From NCBI GenBank assembly GCA_016764035.1, contig JAESSQ010000251.1, positions 1 to 6,164 of the forward strand: a stretch of 6,164 nucleotides of DNA, read 5' to 3'. Both the position numbers and the translations under genes were made by a program. Shown one piece after another: positions 5,905-6,164 of the stretch. The notes under the pieces were generated by a model. That model saw only the letters and a list, made by a program, of their open reading frames with translations. It searched no databases and was not told where the DNA came from. This DNA comes from Gammaproteobacteria bacterium (GTDB taxonomy: Bacteria; Pseudomonadota; Gammaproteobacteria; SZUA-229). Numbering within the stretch: position 1 is the first letter of the stretch; every line of letters begins with the position of its first letter.

Positions 5905-6164
5905 TCACGATTTCGCGTTTGGATTATATTGAACCTGAACAACTTTTCTACCGTGTTCTTTCATATAGTCTTCGACACCTTTGTTATGCGGTTTTCTACC
6001 CCAGTCTTCACCAATAACAAAAATATTTGCTTTTACTTCCTTGCGCATCGTTAAGTAGTCAAGTTCATGATATGGCAAAATAATCCCTCCGGCACCTTTT
6101 TCATGGAAAGACCTGCCCCTGGATTTTCTAGCTGTTGCCTGTTGATCTGGAACGGCTAATGGCG
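5905..6164 (-). CDS. Probable nucleotidyltransferase-fold (cytidylyltransferase-like) protein, C-terminal fragment
   Basis: The last 85 codons of a minus-strand gene whose start lies beyond the right edge. The translation includes SFHEKGAGGIILPYHELDY (18-36 of the fragment), KANIFVIGEDWGRK (44-57) and a final EHGRKVVQVQYNPNAKS (69-85). The hydrophobic strand followed by GEDW, and the later strand VVQVQYNP, resemble the last part of the TagD / glycerol-3-phosphate cytidylyltransferase type of nucleotidyltransferase fold, where a G-D-D-W element precedes the final strand. The catalytic HxGH motif would be upstream and is not visible. Members usually continue after the final strand with an S-T-T-x-I-K segment; here the protein stops after NPNAKS, so it may be shortened or frameshifted. 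Codon use and an uninterrupted 85-codon frame support coding. The assignment is by motif resemblance and is tentative; the substrate is unknown. Confidence 0.55.
   Translation of the reverse strand, partial: PLAVPDQQATARKSRGRSFHEKGAGGIILPYHELDYLTMRKEVKANIFVIGEDWGRKPHNKGVEDYMKEHGRKVVQVQYNPNAKS

Noticed and set aside
5775..6054. Two overlapping plus-strand frames of 80 and 91 codons.
   Set aside because: They lie opposite the nucleotidyltransferase-like gene, lack ribosome binding sites, and their translations look like antisense shadows.

Overview
The window looks like chromosomal DNA of a moderately AT-rich gammaproteobacterium. The lineage is inferred from gene content: an HDOD-GAF histidine kinase, an SelU/MnmH tRNA-modifying enzyme close in length to the E. 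coli protein, and Shine-Dalgarno-type starts including TTG and GTG. No genus can be named safely. There are no tRNA or rRNA genes, insertion sequences or CRISPR arrays.

Left part (1-2392, minus strand): a two-component signalling pair. A soluble 733-residue sensor (HDOD, GAF, HisKA, HATPase_c) is followed after 117 bases by the start of a response regulator gene that runs off the left edge. A perfect 10-bp inverted repeat (88-109) lies just before the regulator's start codon.

Middle (2393-4509, plus strand): a 451-base AT-rich gap without a convincing gene separates the kinase from two plus-strand genes. The first (2844-3296) encodes a 150-residue acidic protein I do not recognise, with a TTG start behind a good ribosome binding site. 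The second (3478-4509) encodes an AbiEi-like protein, the antitoxin/transcriptional-regulator half of type IV toxin-antitoxin systems. No AbiEii toxin lies next to it, so it is an orphan here. Its control region is the most structured non-coding DNA in the window: a 13-bp inverted-repeat arm pair overlaps a candidate -10 box, followed by a strong ribosome binding site and a GTG start. This layout suggests autoregulation.

Right part (4510-6164, minus strand): selU/mnmH (tRNA 2-selenouridine synthase) converges on the AbiEi-like gene with a gap of only 27 bases. Upstream of selU lies about 260 bases of apparently non-coding DNA. The last 260 bases hold the C-terminal end of a probable nucleotidyltransferase-fold enzyme whose start is outside the window and whose C-terminus looks unusually short.

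Apart from the kinase-regulator pair, the genes do not form one obvious pathway. No clearly new multi-gene system is visible. The best leads are the AbiEi-like gene with its palindromic control region, the unknown acidic protein upstream of it, and the hairpin in front of the response regulator gene.
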